Shown here one piece after another: positions 19,227 to 29,798 of a stretch of DNA of 64,000 bases (the stretch's first letter is position 1; each line of letters opens with the position of its first letter). A program made the translations under genes and the position numbers. The notes beneath the pieces were generated by a model. That model was not told the origin of the DNA. It ran no database searches and saw nothing but the letters and a program-made list of their open reading frames with translations. The DNA is from an uncultured Erythrobacter sp. (GTDB lineage Bacteria > Pseudomonadota > Alphaproteobacteria > Sphingomonadales > Sphingomonadaceae): assembly GCF_947497915.1 (NCBI RefSeq), contig NZ_CANMIJ010000001.1, positions 1-64,000 of the forward strand, written 5' to 3'.

Positions 19227-21634
19227 AGTTCTCGATCACTTGGCTAAAAGACCATCTCGAAACAGATGCTACGCTTTCCGAAATTACCGATGGCCTCAAC
19301 GCAATCGGTCTTGAAGTCGAAGGCGTCGAAGATCCGGCACAGCGTCTTGCAGGTTTTACCGTTGCCAAAGTGCTAACCGCTGAAAAGCACCCTGATGCAG
19401 ACAAGCTTCAGGTTCTGAGCGTCGATACCGGAGCGGGCGAACCGTTGCAGGTCGTTTGCGGTGCGCCCAATGCCCGCGCGGGTATGATGGGAGTCCTCGG
19501 CCAGCCGGGTGCGGTTGTTCCGTCAAATGGAATGGAGCTTCGCAAGAGCGCCATTCGCGGAGTCGAATCAAACGGCATGATGTGCTCCGTGCGCGAGCTT
19601 GAACTGGGCGAAGATCATGACGGCATTATTGAATTGCCGGGCGATGCGCCTGTCGGCCACAGCTTTGCCGATTATCATGGCTCATCGCCGGTCATTGATG
19701 TCGCGATCACGCCAAACCGCCCGGATTGCATGGGCGTTTACGGCATTGCCCGCGATCTCGCAGCGGCTGGCCTTGGCACGCTCAAACCGATTGCGTTTCC
19801 CGCATTCGACGCCGCTGGCGCTTGCCCCGTCGAAATCCGTACAGACGATGCAGAGGGTTGCCCTGCTTTTTATGGCCGTGTGATCAAAGGTGTGAAAAAC
19901 GGCCCATCGCCTGATTGGCTGCAACAGCGTTTGCAAAGCGCGGGCCAGCGCCCGATCTCGCTACTGGTCGATCTTACAAATTATCTGATGCTCGCATTTG
20001 GCCGTCCGGCGCATGCTTATGACCTGTCAAAGCTGTCGGGCGCAGTCGTTGCTCGCCGCGCGAAAGATGGCGAACAGGTGCTTGCTCTGAACGAGAAGAC
20101 CTACACCCTTGATGACAGCATGGTCGTGATAGCGGACGACAAAGAGGTCCATGATATTGCAGGGATCATGGGCGGAGAGAATTCGGGCGTGTCGGATGAT
20201 ACAACTGATCTGCTGCTTGAAATAGCGTATTTCGATCCGCCACGCATCGGTGTGACGGGCCGCAAGCTCGGCCTTGCTTCTGATGCGCGCACCCGTTTTG
20301 AACGCGGCGTTGATCCTGCGTTTCTGGACGATGGGCTTGACCTGCTTACCGGGCTGATAGTCGAACTGGCTGGCGGCACCGCGAGCGAGACAGCGCGCGC
20401 GGGCGCAGCTCCAAGCACCGCCAAAGTGGTCACTTTCGATACAGCATTGACCGCGAAATTGGGCGGTGTCGAAGTGGCAGCCGATGAGCAGCGACGTATT
20501 CTCGAAATTCTCGATTTCACGGTTTCAGACGACTGGCAGGTTACCTGCCCGCTGCGCCGTCACGACATAGAAGGGCCAGCCGATCTCGTTGAAGAGATCG
20601 TGCGTATTCACGGCCTCGAAAAAGTCGAAAGCGTCGCTCTGCCGCGCGCTGAAGGTGTTGCAAGGCCAACCGCCACGCCTGAGCAGGTGATGGAGCGCAA
20701 GCTACGGCGCGCTGCCGCAGCAGGCGGCTTGAACGAAGCGATTACATGGTCGTTCTTGCCAGAGGCTGAGGCCGCACACTTTACTGCAACGGATGACCTT
20801 TGGACGCTCGCAAACCCGATCAGCGAAGACATGAAGGTGATGCGCCCATCGTTGATCCCGGGTCTGCTGATGGCGGCAAAACGCGCAGCGACACGTGGCA
20901 GCGTCTCTAGCCGTCTGTTCGAAATCGGACGCCGATATTTCCGCGGTTCGAACGGACTTAGCGACGAGCGCGCGACGGTGGGTGTTGTGCTGTCCGGTGA
21001 GAAAGTCGCGCGCGGCTGGGCCGAGGGCAAAGCTGCGATGTTCAATGCGTATGATGCGAAAGCCGCGGCACTTGAATTGCTCGCAGCGGCAGGTGCGCCT
21101 GCAGATAAGCTGATGGTGATGGAGCCCGTTGTTGATGGCGAAGGGACGCAATTCCACCCTGGTCAATCAGCGACATTGCGGCTTGGCCCGAAGAAAGTGC
21201 TCGCGCGCTTTGGCATGATCCATCCCGCAACGCTCAAGGCGTTTGATGTGGATGGCCCGATTGCTGCGGTCGAGATTTTCCTCGATGCGATTCCACAAAA
21301 GAAGGCCGCTAAAGGCCCGGTCAGCTTTGCTCGGCCGAGCTTCACGCCGCCAACGCTTCAATCCGTGACCCGCGATTTTGCGTTCTTGGTGCCTGCAGAG
21401 CTTGCCGCTGCCGATTTGGTGCGGGCGGTGAAGGGTGCGGACAAAGCGAGCATTACCGATACGCGCGTGTTCGATGTGTTCGCCGGACAGGGCGTTCCCG
21501 AAGGCAAGAAATCGGTGGCAGTCGAAGTGACGCTCCAGCCGCAAGAGAAGTCTTTCAAAGACGCTGATCTTAAAGCGATTTCGGACGCGATTGTGGCGTC
21601 CGCCGCAAAACAGGGGGCTGAGCTGCGCGGCTAA
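19223..21634 (+). CDS. pheT: Phenylalanine-tRNA ligase beta subunit
   Basis: 803 residues, full length. Order of domains: N-terminal region, an EMAP/OB-type tRNA-binding domain (about 40-150; [19 protein letters not shown]), B3/B4 editing region (about 210-380, with [14 protein letters not shown] and [13 protein letters not shown]), B5 (about 400-470), catalytic-like core, and the C-terminal ferredoxin-fold anticodon-binding domain (from about 705; [20 protein letters not shown]). Works with PheS and removes mischarged Tyr in known homologues. Confidence 0.97.
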   Translation: MKFSITWLKDHLETDATLSEITDGLNAIGLEVEGVEDPAQRLAGFTVAKVLTAEKHPDADKLQVLSVDTGAGEPLQVVCGAPNARAGMMGVLGQPGAVVPSNGMELRKSAIRGVESNGMMCSVRELELGEDHDGIIELPGDAPVGHSFADYHGSSPVIDVAITPNRPDCMGVYGIARDLAAAGLGTLKPIAFPAFDAAGACPVEIRTDDAEGCPAFYGRVIKGVKNGPSPDWLQQRLQSAGQRPISLLVDLTNYLMLAFGRPAHAYDLSKLSGAVVARRAKDGEQVLALNEKTYTLDDSMVVIADDKEVHDIAGIMGGENSGVSDDTTDLLLEIAYFDPPRIGVTGRKLGLASDARTRFERGVDPAFLDDGLDLLTGLIVELAGGTASETARAGAAPSTAKVVTFDTALTAKLGGVEVAADEQRRILEILDFTVSDDWQVTCPLRRHDIEGPADLVEEIVRIHGLEKVESVALPRAEGVARPTATPEQVMERKLRRAAAAGGLNEAITWSFLPEAEAAHFTATDDLWTLANPISEDMKVMRPSLIPGLLMAAKRAATRGSVSSRLFEIGRRYFRGSNGLSDERATVGVVLSGEKVARGWAEGKAAMFNAYDAKAAALELLAAAGAPADKLMVMEPVVDGEGTQFHPGQSATLRLGPKKVLARFGMIHPATLKAFDVDGPIAAVEIFLDAIPQKKAAKGPVSFARPSFTPPTLQSVTRDFAFLVPAELAAADLVRAVKGADKASITDTRVFDVFAGQGVPEGKKSVAVEVTLQPQEKSFKDADLKAISDAIVASAAKQGAELRG

Positions 21635-21655
21635 GCCGCGCCTGCTCGATACGCT

Positions 21656-23188
21656 ATGTCCAATCGCCGTACTTTCGCGATCATTTCACACCCTGATGCG
21701 GGTAAAACGACGCTGACGGAAAAGTTGCTGCTGCAAGGCGGCGCGATCCACCTTGCGGGCGAAGTGAAGGCGCGCGGGGCGCAGCGCCGGGCGCGGTCAG
21801 ACTGGATGAAGATCGAGCAGCAACGCGGCATCTCCGTCACGTCGTCCGTCATGACATTCGAAAAGGAATATGACGGTGAAAAGATCACCTTCAATCTGCT
21901 CGACACGCCGGGTCACGAGGACTTTTCAGAAGACACCTACCGTACGCTAACCGCCGTCGACAGTGCTGTAATGGTAATTGACGCTGCAAAGGGTATCGAA
22001 CCGCAGACGCGCAAATTGTTTGAAGTTTGCCGCCTTCGCAATGTTCCGATCATCACGTTTGTGAACAAAGTCGACCGTGAAGGCCGTGATCCGTTTGAAA
22101 CGCTCGACGAAGTTGCCGACATGCTTGCGCTCGATGTGTCACCGCAAATGTGGCCAATCGGCATGGGCGGCCAGTTCGAAGGCATCCTTGATTTTGCAAC
22201 CGGCGAAGTCAGTCGCCCTGAAGGGCCATCGAAGGAGTTTCTGGGCAAGCGCGACAGCGATCCCGAGATCCCAAATAACTTCGCCGAGGAAGCCGAGCTT
22301 GCGCAGATCGGCTATCCAGAATTTGATCTGGACGCCTATCGGAGCGGTGATTTGACGCCGGTATATTTCGGGTCTGCGCTCAAGAATTTCGGCGTTACAG
22401 AGCTGATCGATGCTATTGCACGGCACGCGCCGCCGCCGCGTCCTCAACCAGCCGGTGATCAGCAGATCGCCCCTGATCATGACGAAGTCACCGGCTTTAT
22501 CTTCAAAGTGCAGGCGAACATGGACCCGAACCACCGGGACAGGATCGCTTTCATGCGTCAGGTGTCGGGCACGTTTAAGCGCGGCATGAAGCTCACGCCG
22601 TCCGGCCTAGGCAAACCAATTGCTATCCATTCACCGATCCTGTTCTTTGCGCAGGACCGCGAGATTGCCGACACTGCCGAGGCTGGCGATATTATCGGTA
22701 TCCCAAACCACGGCACTTTGCGTGTCGGCGATACGCTGTCTGAAAAGGACGTGCTGCGTTTTACCGGCCTGCCAAATTTTGCGCCGGAAATACTGCGCCG
22801 CGTCCAGCTCAAAGATCCGACCAAGACAAAGCAGCTTCGCAAGGCGCTAGACGATCTTTCTGAGGAAGGCGTCATTCAGGTGTTTTATCCTGAGCTTGGC
22901 GCGCAGCACATTGTGGGTGTTGTAGGACAGCTTCAACTTGAAGTGCTGATTTCACGGCTCTCGGCTGAATACAAGGTCGAAGCTGCACTGGAGGCAGCGC
23001 CGTTTGCGACGGCGCGCTGGGTCAAGGGCGAGCAAAAAGCGATGGACGAGTTTGAGCAGTTTAACCGCGCAAACCTCGCAAAAGACCGCGATGGGGACAT
23101 GGTGTTTATGGCCAAAAGTCCGTGGGACGTGAATTATCAGGTTGAGAAGAACCCCGACCTGACATTTTCGGCGACCAAAGAGCGTTAA
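21656..23188 (+). CDS. prfC: Peptide chain release factor 3
   Basis: 510 residues, slightly shorter than the ~530 of E. coli RF3. A translational GTPase that recycles RF1/RF2 after peptide release. GTP-binding motifs: SHPDAGKTT (about 11-19), DTPGHEDFSEDTYR (about 83-96) and NKVDRE. The run KARGAQRRARSDWMKIEQQRG is specific for RF3 over EF-G. The gene starts 21 bp after pheT, so it may be co-transcribed. Confidence 0.95.
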   Translation: MSNRRTFAIISHPDAGKTTLTEKLLLQGGAIHLAGEVKARGAQRRARSDWMKIEQQRGISVTSSVMTFEKEYDGEKITFNLLDTPGHEDFSEDTYRTLTAVDSAVMVIDAAKGIEPQTRKLFEVCRLRNVPIITFVNKVDREGRDPFETLDEVADMLALDVSPQMWPIGMGGQFEGILDFATGEVSRPEGPSKEFLGKRDSDPEIPNNFAEEAELAQIGYPEFDLDAYRSGDLTPVYFGSALKNFGVTELIDAIARHAPPPRPQPAGDQQIAPDHDEVTGFIFKVQANMDPNHRDRIAFMRQVSGTFKRGMKLTPSGLGKPIAIHSPILFFAQDREIADTAEAGDIIGIPNHGTLRVGDTLSEKDVLRFTGLPNFAPEILRRVQLKDPTKTKQLRKALDDLSEEGVIQVFYPELGAQHIVGVVGQLQLEVLISRLSAEYKVEAALEAAPFATARWVKGEQKAMDEFEQFNRANLAKDRDGDMVFMAKSPWDVNYQVEKNPDLTFSATKER

Positions 23189-23241
23189 ATTTCGCGCCGG
23201 TAGTCTTGCGGGCAGACGCGCTTCACGGCAAAGCCTGCGCC

Positions 23242-24111
23242 ATGACTGTAACTGGCCCGACTTCGCAGACCTTCATCTCCCAGCGGCTTAAGCTGAATTA
23301 TTTCGACTGGGGCAATCATGAAAAGCCGCCGCTCGTCCTCGTCCATGGCGGGCGCGACCATGCGCGCAGTTGGGATTGGACGGCGGAACAGCTGGCGAAG
23401 GATTGGCACGTTGTGGCGATGGATCACCGCGGCCATGGCGACAGCGATTGGGTGTCTGACGGCAACTACAATTCCAACGACATGGTCTATGATCTGGCGC
23501 AGCTGGTGCATCAGCTTGGACGTGGCCCTGTCACCATCGTGTCGCACTCGATGGGCGGCAATGTCGCTCTGCGATATGCGGGTATGTTCCCCGATATGGT
23601 GACGAAGCTCGTTGCTATCGAAGGGCTTGGCCCGTCGCCGGAATGGAAGGACAAACAGCGCTCCACGCCTTATCCAGAACGGATGCGCGAGTGGATCGAG
23701 AAAAAGCGTAAAGCGGCTGGTCGCAGTCCGCGTAAATACGACACAATCGAAGCGGCATTTGCCCGCATGATCGAGGAAAACTCCTACCTGACCGAGGTTC
23801 AGGCCAAGCATCTGACTGTCCATGGGGTCACTCGCAATGAGGACGGAACATATACATGGAAGTTCGATCCGCATCTCAACGTTTGGGGCGTCGAAGATGT
23901 CGCGGATGAATTTATCGAGGCGGCTTGGGCGGCGATTTCCTGCCCGACTTTGCTTCTCTATGGCGCGGACAGTTGGGCCTCAAACCCCGAAACTGACGGC
24001 CGGATCAAACATTTCAGCAATGCAGAAGTGATCGAGTTCAAGGAAGCGGGGCATTGGCTCCACCATGATCAGTTCGATAAGTTTATGGGGGTCTTGCGGG
24101 ACTTCCTCTAA
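23242..24111 (+). CDS. Alpha/beta hydrolase
   Basis: 289 residues from ATG 23242 (in-frame upstream codons at 23206 are less likely). Alpha/beta-hydrolase fold signs: oxyanion-region VLVHGGRDHARSWDW, nucleophile elbow SHSMGGN, and a C-terminal catalytic His in GHWLHHDQ. The acid residue is probably the Asp in LLLYGADSWAS. The substrate is unknown; the family includes esterases, epoxide hydrolases and C-C hydrolases. It sits between prfC and a flavin-type oxidase gene, 17 bp from the latter, so the two may be an operon. Confidence 0.88.
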   Translation: MTVTGPTSQTFISQRLKLNYFDWGNHEKPPLVLVHGGRDHARSWDWTAEQLAKDWHVVAMDHRGHGDSDWVSDGNYNSNDMVYDLAQLVHQLGRGPVTIVSHSMGGNVALRYAGMFPDMVTKLVAIEGLGPSPEWKDKQRSTPYPERMREWIEKKRKAAGRSPRKYDTIEAAFARMIEENSYLTEVQAKHLTVHGVTRNEDGTYTWKFDPHLNVWGVEDVADEFIEAAWAAISCPTLLLYGADSWASNPETDGRIKHFSNAEVIEFKEAGHWLHHDQFDKFMGVLRDFL

Positions 24112-24128
24112 CCAAACGGAGCAATACG

Positions 24129-24698
24129 ATGGCTGAATTTTTCGACGCACTTGATCCAAAGCATGTTGCGATGGTTGAAAAACAGCCGGTGTTTTTCGTG
24201 GCGACCGCGGCGGCTGATGGCCGGATCAATCTCAGCCCAAAAGGATATGATGCGTTTCGCGTGATCTCGCCGACGCGCGTTGCGTATCTTGACCTTGGCG
24301 GATCAGGGAATGAAACCCATGCCCACCTCGTATCCGAACAGGATGATGCGGGCCGCATCACTATCATGTTCACCAATTTTGACCGGCCTGCTCTGATATT
24401 GCGGATCTATGGCAAAGGCACACCGGTTCTCCCGCAAGATGACGGTTGGGACGAACTTGCCGCGCACTTCACAATGCTGCCCGGAACGCGGCAGATTTTC
24501 GAGATTGAAGTCGAAAGTGTGCAGACTAGCTGCGGTTGGGGCGTTCCATTTATGAGCCTCGAAGGCGAACGCGACACGCTTCAGAAGGCGCACCGGCAAT
24601 CCGACCCGGCTGAATGGGAAGCCAAAATGGCGAACCGAACCAAGAGTATCGACGGCCTACCGACACGCGCCACAGATCGCTATATTGCGGGTGAATAA
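24129..24698 (+). CDS. Pyridoxamine 5'-phosphate oxidase-family protein
   Basis: 189 residues. The N-terminal half, FFVATAAADGRINLSPKGYDAFRVISPTRVAYLDLGGSGNET, followed by RITIMFTNFDRPALILRIYGKG, fits the FMN-binding split-barrel family often annotated as pyridoxamine 5'-phosphate oxidase-like. It is not the vitamin B6 enzyme PdxH itself. Substrate unknown. The ATG start has GGAG upstream. It is the second gene after the hydrolase and probably cotranscribed. Confidence 0.85.
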   Translation: MAEFFDALDPKHVAMVEKQPVFFVATAAADGRINLSPKGYDAFRVISPTRVAYLDLGGSGNETHAHLVSEQDDAGRITIMFTNFDRPALILRIYGKGTPVLPQDDGWDELAAHFTMLPGTRQIFEIEVESVQTSCGWGVPFMSLEGERDTLQKAHRQSDPAEWEAKMANRTKSIDGLPTRATDRYIAGE

Positions 24699-24856
24699 CC
24701 TCTCTTGAAACAAACCATCTCAAAGGCCGCGAAACAGGCAAATTCGCGCAAGTAATGATTAAAAAATAAACAAAAGATGAAATAATAGGCAGTGCGTATG
24801 CCTATGTGTCGGCCTTTGTCGCCGCTTACCGTTCGGGAATCCGTGGATTCGTGGTT

Positions 24857-24872
24857 TGGCACGCCCTTTGCT
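24857..24872 (+). promoter_or_regulatory. Sigma-54 promoter of glnK-amtB
   Basis: TGGCACG, four bases, TTGCT: the -24 GG and -12 GC elements match the sigma-54 (RpoN) consensus and have the right spacing. It lies 47 bp upstream of the glnK start, so the nitrogen-regulated NtrC/RpoN system very likely drives this operon. No NtrC site was firmly located in the ~150 bp upstream. Confidence 0.85.
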
Positions 24873-24879
24873 CTCATAG

Positions 24880-25257
<378 letters not shown>

Positions 25258-25269
25258 AGGGGACAACGC

Positions 25270-26598
25270 ATGATCCGCAAACTTCTCACCGGAGCAGGTG
25301 TTGCTTGCGCCTCTCTTCTCATTTCAACGGCGGCGGCTGCGCAAGAAGCCGCAGCAGCGGTGCCGAACCCAGGCAATAATGCCTGGATGATGACATCGAC
25401 CGTTCTGGTCCTACTCATGATCCTTCCGGGTCTTGCACTTTTCTATGGCGGTCTGACCCGCTCGAAAAACATGCTTTCGACCATGACCCAGATCGGCTCG
25501 ACCGCTGCGCTGGCAATGCTCGTTTGGGTGATGTGGGGCTTCTCCCTTGCGTTTGGCTCGGCCCCCATCGAAGGATTCCTGGGTCAGTTTATCAGCGGCG
25601 GCAGCTATTTCCTCTCTGGAATGAGCCCGGAATCAACCGCGGCAACATTCACCGATGAAGTGATCAGTGAATACGTGTTTGTCAGTTTCCAAATGACATT
25701 CGCTGCGATCACTGCTGCGCTGATCCTTGGCGCGACTGCTGAACGGATGAAATTCAACGCCGTGATGATCTTCGTGCCGATCTGGTTGACGATCGTCTAT
25801 TTCCCGATTGCACACATGGTTTGGGCTGGCGACGGACTGTTGTTCGAAGCAGGCGCACTCGATTTTGCGGGCGGCACTGTGGTCCACATCAATGCCGGCA
25901 TTTCAGGTCTGGTGCTCGCATACCTTCTGGGTAAGCGTCGCGGATACCCATCTGAGCCTATGCCTCCGCACTCGCTCACCATGACGATGGTCGGCACAGG
26001 CCTTCTGTGGGTTGGCTGGTTCGGCTTTAACGCTGGCTCTGCTCTCGAAGCCGACGGCTTTGCTGGTCTCGCGATGATCAACACCTTCGTTGCGACCGCC
26101 GCTGGCGCGCTCACTTGGATGGTGATCGAGCGACTGGCTGGACATAAAGGCTCCGCACTCGGCTTTTGTTCGGGCGTCATTGCTGGCCTCGTCGCGGTAA
26201 CACCTGCGGCTGGTAACAGTGGCCCGTTCGGCGCCATCCTGCTTGGCATCGCGTCATCGTTTGTATGCTACTTCTTCGTCGCGAAAGTGAAGGCGAAGTT
26301 TGGATATGACGACTCGCTCGACGCATTCGGCATCCACGGCGTTGGCGGCATTGTCGGCGCGATTGGAACCGGGATCGTCTATCAGCCATTCCTCGGCGGT
26401 CCTGGCGACGGGTCAACCGGCCTTGCAGCTCAGCTCTGGATTCAGACCGAAGGCGTACTTGTGACGATAGCATGGGCCGGTATCGGTACCTTGATCGCTG
26501 GCTTCATTGTTCAAATGCTCATCGGACTGCGTGTCGATGAAGAAACTGAAGTCGATGGGCTCGATATCTCCGAACACGGAGAGCGCGCCTACAACTAA
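25270..26598 (+). CDS. amtB: Ammonium transporter
   Basis: 442 residues. An N-terminal signal peptide (to about residue 25, STAAAAQEAAAA) is followed by about 11 membrane helices. Family features: NNAWMMTSTVLVLLMILPGLALFYGGLTRSKN, and DFAGGTVVHINAGISGL with one of the twin pore histidines; the second is in DAFGIHGVGGIVGAIGTG. It forms a trimeric channel for ammonium/ammonia. Paired with glnK in one nitrogen-controlled operon that ends at a strong terminator. Confidence 0.96.
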   Translation: MIRKLLTGAGVACASLLISTAAAAQEAAAAVPNPGNNAWMMTSTVLVLLMILPGLALFYGGLTRSKNMLSTMTQIGSTAALAMLVWVMWGFSLAFGSAPIEGFLGQFISGGSYFLSGMSPESTAATFTDEVISEYVFVSFQMTFAAITAALILGATAERMKFNAVMIFVPIWLTIVYFPIAHMVWAGDGLLFEAGALDFAGGTVVHINAGISGLVLAYLLGKRRGYPSEPMPPHSLTMTMVGTGLLWVGWFGFNAGSALEADGFAGLAMINTFVATAAGALTWMVIERLAGHKGSALGFCSGVIAGLVAVTPAAGNSGPFGAILLGIASSFVCYFFVAKVKAKFGYDDSLDAFGIHGVGGIVGAIGTGIVYQPFLGGPGDGSTGLAAQLWIQTEGVLVTIAWAGIGTLIAGFIVQMLIGLRVDEETEVDGLDISEHGERAYN

Positions 26599-26683
26599 TC
26601 ACCAGCTTGGCGGGGGAAGACATCTCTCCTCTCCCTCTTTCCCCGCCTCCACACGTTCCTCCTGCGAACGAACAAACTGATAA

Positions 26684-26719
26684 GGGCCGAAGCGGCAATT
26701 CCGCTTCGGCCCCTTTTTT
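26684..26719 (+). terminator. Intrinsic terminator after amtB
   Basis: GGGCCGAAGCGG and CCGCTTCGGCCC form a perfect 12-bp stem with a short AATT-type loop, followed by seven T. About 85 bp past the amtB stop. Confidence 0.95.
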
Positions 26720-26757
26720 CTCTGCGGCGCACCCATCAGGATGCGCAGCCATCGATA

Positions 26758-28347
26758 TTAGGCTTGCTCTGACGCCTTGAGAAAGTCCGCGCAACGCTCA
26801 CCGATCATGATGCTAGGAGCGTTCGTGTTGCCGCTGACGATCTTGGGCATGACGCTGGCATCGGCAATCCATAGCCCTTCAAGCCCGCGGACTTTCAACC
26901 GCGGATCAACCACGGCGCCATCGTCTGCGCCCATGCGGCACGTGCCAACAGGGTGGTAAACCGTGTCAGCGCGGTTGCGGATCATTTCGTCCAGCGCCGC
27001 GTCATCATTCAGATCGACAGGGTGACGGTCAGTCGGGCCGTAAACTTGCAAAGGAGGGGCATCGGCGATGCGGTGCGACAGGCGGATGCCTTCGCGCAAA
27101 GCGGCTATATCGCGGTCATCATCAAGGAAGTTCGGATCGATCACAGGCGCAGCCGCAGCATCGCCTGACCCTAATCGAACTGTGCCTTTGCTTTCCGGAC
27201 GCAAGACGCAGGCATGAAGCGAAAAGCCGTAGCCTTTCACATTCTCGCGGCCGTGATCTTCGAGAACCGCCGGAACGAAGTGCCATTGAATGTCCGGGGC
27301 TGGCGCATCATCCATCACGGTCCAGAAACCGCCCGCTTCGGCATATGGCGTGGTCATCGCGCCAGTACGCTTACGGCGGTGCTCAAAGATCGCGCCGGCC
27401 ATTTTGAGCGTGCCTTTCAGCGTCCCGCCAATCGGGACATCGCTTTCCGTTTCCCAGCCGGAAACATAATCGATGTGATCTTGTAAGTTCCCGCCAACAG
27501 CTTCGCGGTCAAGCACGACATCGATGCCGTTGTCTTTCAGGTGCTGCGCCGGGCCGATGCCCGAAAGCATCAGGATTTGCGGCGAATTGAATGCGCCTGC
27601 GGATAGGATCACGCCGCGCTTGGCATAGATCATCTCGCTGCGCTTCCCGCGCCTGACCATCACTCCGGTGACACGTCCGCCTTCGATTACCAGCTTTTCA
27701 ACTAGTGTGTTTGTGCGGACAGCGAAGTTGCCTTGATCGCGGATCGGCTCAACATAAGCGCGCGCGGCAGACCAGCGTTCGCCGTTCCGCTGGGTCACTT
27801 GATACAGGCCGAAACCCTCGTGCCGCTCTCCGTTGAAGTCGTCATTGGGACGCATTTGGAGCGATGCGGCAGCTTCTACGAAAGCGTGGCTGGTTGGGTT
27901 GGGCGATCCTTGGTCAGAGACGAACAATGGCCCGCCATCGCCATGAAAATCATCCCCGCCGCGCTCATTCGATTCGGCCTTTTTAAAGTAAGGCAGTACG
28001 TCGTCGTATGACCAACCATCGCAGCCCATTGCGGCCCAGTTGTCGTAATCCCATTTGTTGCCGCGAATATACACCATCGCGTTGATCGCAGATGATCCGC
28101 CAAGGCCTTTGCCGCGCGGTTGATACCCGATCCGTCCATTCAGACCCTTTTGCGGGACAGTGTCAAATTTGTAATTCGAGGAATTGCGGATGAAGGGCAT
28201 GAAACCCGGCGTTTTGATAATGACATTGTCATTGCGCCCGCCCGCTTCGATCAAACATACGCGGCGTGTACCGTCCACGGCCAACCGTCCGGCAACTGCG
28301 CTGCCGCCGCTGCCACCGCCGATAACGACGTAATCAAAACTCTCCAT
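26758..28347 (-). CDS. GMC-family FAD-dependent oxidoreductase (choline/alcohol dehydrogenase type)
   Basis: 529 residues. FAD-binding N-terminus [18 protein letters not shown] (about 5-22), the GMC signature 1 region with [16 protein letters not shown] (about 80-95), signature 2 [17 protein letters not shown] (about 252-268), and the C-terminal active-site His region [13 protein letters not shown]. The family oxidises alcohols; members close in size include choline dehydrogenase BetA and long-chain alcohol dehydrogenases. No choline-pathway genes lie nearby, so a choline role is not supported. It lies beside a sterol-desaturase-like gene on the same strand, 24 bp downstream of it. Confidence 0.9.
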   Translation of the reverse strand: MESFDYVVIGGGSGGSAVAGRLAVDGTRRVCLIEAGGRNDNVIIKTPGFMPFIRNSSNYKFDTVPQKGLNGRIGYQPRGKGLGGSSAINAMVYIRGNKWDYDNWAAMGCDGWSYDDVLPYFKKAESNERGGDDFHGDGGPLFVSDQGSPNPTSHAFVEAAASLQMRPNDDFNGERHEGFGLYQVTQRNGERWSAARAYVEPIRDQGNFAVRTNTLVEKLVIEGGRVTGVMVRRGKRSEMIYAKRGVILSAGAFNSPQILMLSGIGPAQHLKDNGIDVVLDREAVGGNLQDHIDYVSGWETESDVPIGGTLKGTLKMAGAIFEHRRKRTGAMTTPYAEAGGFWTVMDDAPAPDIQWHFVPAVLEDHGRENVKGYGFSLHACVLRPESKGTVRLGSGDAAAAPVIDPNFLDDDRDIAALREGIRLSHRIADAPPLQVYGPTDRHPVDLNDDAALDEMIRNRADTVYHPVGTCRMGADDGAVVDPRLKVRGLEGLWIADASVMPKIVSGNTNAPSIMIGERCADFLKASEQA

Positions 28348-28370
28348 GATCTCTCCTCTTAAGGAGAGAG

Positions 28371-29327
28371 TTAAGCAGGTTCGCGCGGGCTTTCAATCGG
28401 GTTTCGCTGTGCAACCGAATTTGCAGTCTCAATTTGACCTGTTCTTACGCGCCACCGCTCACGGATCGTGTCCGAAGTTTCGCGCGATCCATCATGGCTC
28501 CAGCCGGGAGCGCGCAGCAGGTAAGAAAGCTTGTGCCTCCATGGTGCGTGCCAGATATCGCTGATCATGCCGATCCATTCATGGAATACGGCCCAGAGCA
28601 GATTGAAACTGCCCAATTGTTTAATGATGCCGTAGCGGATTTTCTCATCGTTTCGTTCCGCCTCGAATGTGCCGAACATCTTGTCCCAGATGATAAAGAC
28701 ACCGGCATAATTGCGGTCGAGATAGCGTGGATTGGTGGCGTGGTGCACGCGGTGGTGGCTCGGTGTGTTCATCACCGCTTCGAACCAACGCGGCATACGG
28801 TCTATCGCCTCTGTATGGATCCAGAACTGGTAGATCAGGTTGAACCCGCCAACGATTGCGATCATGCTAGGGTGAAAGCCAAGCAGAACCAGCGGAAGGG
28901 CAAAGAGCAGCCCGAAGGTGAACGATCCTGTCCATGACTGACGCAAGGCGGTCGAGAGATTGTAATGCTGGCTCGAATGGTGGTTCACATGGCTTGCCCA
29001 CATCCAGCGGATGCGGTGCCCCGCGCGGTGAACCCAGTAATATTTGAGGTCATCCAGCACGAAAACGAGCGGCCATGCCCACCAGACGGTCCACCATTCG
29101 GTGCCAAGGTCGAACACACGATATTCGTACGCCGCAATGAACACATAAAGCGCAAAGCCGCCGAATAACGCGCCTGCGACTGTCGAACCCAGTCCGAATG
29201 CGAGGCTGACGAGTGTATCCCTCGGTTCATATTTGTCAGGTGCGCGGAACCTCGACCACAGCATTTCTGCGAGGATAGCAATTACGAACAGCGGCACTGC
29301 AATTTGGGTGGGAGAAAATTCAGGCAT
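28371..29327 (-). CDS. Sterol desaturase / fatty acid hydroxylase-family membrane protein
   Basis: About 318 residues from ATG 29327 (a GTG 9 bases upstream is also possible). Several membrane helices and the diagnostic histidine boxes for a di-iron centre: HRAGH, HVNHHSSQHYN and HHRVHH. The family hydroxylates or desaturates lipids and carotenoids; the substrate cannot be told from sequence. Its start overlaps the stop of the upstream gene by 8 bp, and a GMC oxidoreductase follows, so a lipid- or alcohol-oxidising operon is a fair inference. Confidence 0.88.
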   Translation of the reverse strand: MPEFSPTQIAVPLFVIAILAEMLWSRFRAPDKYEPRDTLVSLAFGLGSTVAGALFGGFALYVFIAAYEYRVFDLGTEWWTVWWAWPLVFVLDDLKYYWVHRAGHRIRWMWASHVNHHSSQHYNLSTALRQSWTGSFTFGLLFALPLVLLGFHPSMIAIVGGFNLIYQFWIHTEAIDRMPRWFEAVMNTPSHHRVHHATNPRYLDRNYAGVFIIWDKMFGTFEAERNDEKIRYGIIKQLGSFNLLWAVFHEWIGMISDIWHAPWRHKLSYLLRAPGWSHDGSRETSDTIRERWRVRTGQIETANSVAQRNPIESPREPA

Positions 29328-29736
29328 CGTCTGCACCGCTTAGCCGATTGATCGCATCAGCCCAAGGTGCAGGGTTTGCGAGCAAGAGGCTGACGCTGCC
29401 GAAATGTGCCTCTCCGGTTGAGATGGTGATACACCTATTCTGTGCGATTGCGCTCGCGCGATGATCAAGAATTCGCCCGGCGAACTGATTGCCATGCGGC
29501 TTGATCACCATAATTTGACCTGCCGCATCTTTCAGCAATGCGCCCGCGCCATTTGTATCAAGTGCGGTTTCTGCAGCTTCATATCCGTCGACCACTTCGG
29601 CGGCTGCGTGTTTTGCCTTATCCTCATCGGTAAGGAGTGAACCTCCGCCCAGCCGAAGCAGTTTGACGAGTCCTGTCACCGCAAGAATTGCGATCAGTGA
29701 GCCAGCAAAGGTGAGGAGTTGAGGATGGATGTCCAT
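29320..29736 (-). CDS. Small membrane-anchored protein of unknown function
   Basis: 138 residues from ATG 29736 (frame open to 29778). One hydrophobic helix near the N-terminus (LLTFAGSLIAILAVTGLVKLL), then a soluble domain with GAGALLKDAAGQIMVIKPHGNQFAGR. I do not recognise the family. It is translationally coupled to the sterol-desaturase-like gene (8-bp overlap), which suggests a related role at the membrane. Confidence 0.7.
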   Translation of the reverse strand: MDIHPQLLTFAGSLIAILAVTGLVKLLRLGGGSLLTDEDKAKHAAAEVVDGYEAAETALDTNGAGALLKDAAGQIMVIKPHGNQFAGRILDHRASAIAQNRCITISTGEAHFGSVSLLLANPAPWADAINRLSGADDA

Positions 29737-29798
29737 GATGATGCGGGATTGGCATGAGCCGCGCTTTGCGGCAAGCATGAGTGCAACAGGAGATTGCC

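Noticed and set aside
24700-24856. NtrC-binding sites upstream of the sigma-54 promoter
   Set aside because: No palindromic GCAC-N-GTGC type sequence was clear enough to report.
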